Shown here: positions 7,148 to 7,542 of the stretch, in pieces
Numbering within the stretch: position 1 is the stretch's first letter
Layout of the letters: every line of letters begins with the position of its first letter
NCBI GenBank assembly: GCA_027009605.1
Contig: JALVCY010000602.1
Span: forward strand, 1-7,542
Origin: Saprospiraceae bacterium
Lineage (GTDB): Bacteria > Bacteroidota > Bacteroidia > Chitinophagales > Saprospiraceae
Direction of reading: 5' to 3'
Length of the DNA: 7,542 nt
Notes under the pieces: generated by a model
The model's database searches: none
What the model was told of the DNA's origin: nothing
What the model saw: the letters and a program-made list of their open reading frames with translations, nothing else
Position numbers and translations under genes: made by a program

Positions 7148-7223
7148 AGGATTTGTAAACGAATAAGGCATGGTGCAACTATAATTTGTTGAGTTTACTC
7201 CGAAAAGCCGGGAGTAGTGGCTT

Positions 7224-7279
7224 GTATAACGGTATAACGGTATAGCGGTGTAACGGTGTAACGGTGTAACGGTATAACG
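7224..7279. repeat. Seven tandem 8-bp GTRTAACG units
   Basis: Seven head-to-tail 8-mers cover 56 bp: GTATAACG twice, GTATAGCG, GTGTAACG three times, GTATAACG. Only positions 3 and 5 vary. Arrays of this type are prone to copy-number change by slippage. They lie about 115 bp upstream of the peptidase start codon, beyond the likely promoter. Confidence 0.92.
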
Positions 7280-7316
7280 GGAAGGCAGGAAAGAGATTTT
7301 GCTACTTGAACACCGT

Positions 7317-7542
7317 TAAAGGACAAAGGTGAAGGGTTAAAGGTGAAAGGAAGGCAGCCAAGAGCTTTTCCCCTTGAACGCCGAAGGCAATTGAACGCCC
7401 GAAGGGCAAATTGAACGTGCGAAGCACAAATTGAACTAAAGGTCAAAGGTGAAGGGTTAAAGGTGAAAGGAAGGCAGCCAAGAGCTTTTCCCCTTGAACG
7501 CCGAAGGCAATTGAACGCCCGAAGGGCAAATTGAACGTGCGA
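7317..7542. repeat. 120-bp tandem repeat carrying GAA-loop mini-hairpins
   Basis: The unit 7317-7436 recurs from 7437 with a single difference and is cut by the window end. Each unit has AAAGGTGAA-rich DNA, then AAGGCAGCCAAGAGC, then TTGAAC words at 7374, 7391, 7411 and 7431. Perfect small stems over GAA follow the first three: GCC/GGC (7380-7388), GCCC/GGGC (7397-7407) and GTGC/GCAC (7417-7427). The second copy has them at 7500-7508, 7517-7527 and 7537 onward (truncated). An older, diverged copy of the unit start (GAAGGCAG to CTTGAAC, 7281-7311) lacks the hairpins. Confidence 0.92.

Larger units (their letters stand above)
7195..7542. repeat. Noncoding compound repeat array upstream of the peptidase operon
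   Basis: This 348-bp gene-free stretch is repeat sequence almost throughout and continues to the window edge. It holds an 8-bp tandem array (7224-7279), then a degenerate partial unit (7281-7311), and then a 120-bp unit starting near 7317 and repeated from about 7437 with one mismatch in the overlapping part (A7323 against T7443). AAAGGTGAA words are repeated inside each unit. An 83-codon minus-strand open frame crosses it, but its translation is low-complexity (PLHRYTVTPLYRYTV) and simply mirrors the repeats, so it is not called as a gene. Confidence 0.9.

Noticed and set aside
7195..7446. 83-codon minus-strand open frame in the right array
   Set aside because: Its translation (PLHRYTVTPLYRYTV and similar) only mirrors the 8-bp and 120-bp repeats, and it has no signal peptide or domain.
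7374..7542. CRISPR-like array (TTGAAC words every 17-20 bases)
   Set aside because: The constant word is only 6 bases, the intervening sequences are self-complementary hairpins repeated in the next unit, not unique spacers, and no cas gene is present.

Overview
The window looks like chromosome from a member of the Bacteroidota, possibly of the Saprospiria/Lewinella-Haliscomenobacter type (the class is a guess; the phylum is well supported). The evidence is a TonB-dependent receptor with an N-terminal carboxypeptidase-regulatory-like domain, a secreted subtilase ending in a type IX secretion (T9SS) type A sorting domain, promoter-like TAnnTTTG boxes upstream of both outward-facing start sites, and intergenic DNA full of short degenerate repeats. 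No rRNA, tRNA, CRISPR array, transposase or phage gene was seen.

Layout. 1-404 is a noncoding repeat array: a 250-bp unit begins to repeat at 251, and it is built from CTCAAC/TTCAACT words alternating with GCGAAGC-type mini-hairpins. 405-534 is unique leader DNA with a plausible promoter. 535-2685 (+) encodes a small TonB-dependent outer-membrane receptor. 2686-3062 lies between convergent genes and holds no convincing gene. It does contain a perfect 29-bp palindrome and, at 2834-3012, a roughly 180-bp segment bounded by imperfect inverted repeats (a MITE-like candidate). 3063-7110 (-) is a tight three-gene operon read right to left: secreted S8 peptidase, 14-bp gap, single-POTRA Omp85/BamA-like outer-membrane protein, one-base overlap (TAATG), NAD kinase. 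7111-7194 is its leader and promoter. 7195-7542 is a second repeat array: seven 8-bp GTRTAACG units, then a 120-bp tandem unit carrying a series of GAA-loop hairpins. This array runs off the window end.

The coding genes are mostly recognisable cell-envelope functions (nutrient uptake, secreted proteolysis, outer-membrane insertion or transport) plus one housekeeping enzyme of NADP synthesis. They do not form an obvious new pathway. The least explained DNA is noncoding: both outer flanks use the same syntax, a YTSAAC-like word followed by a short stem closed over a GAA loop. In the right flank successive stems differ in sequence but remain perfectly paired, which suggests that the hairpin shape is what is kept.
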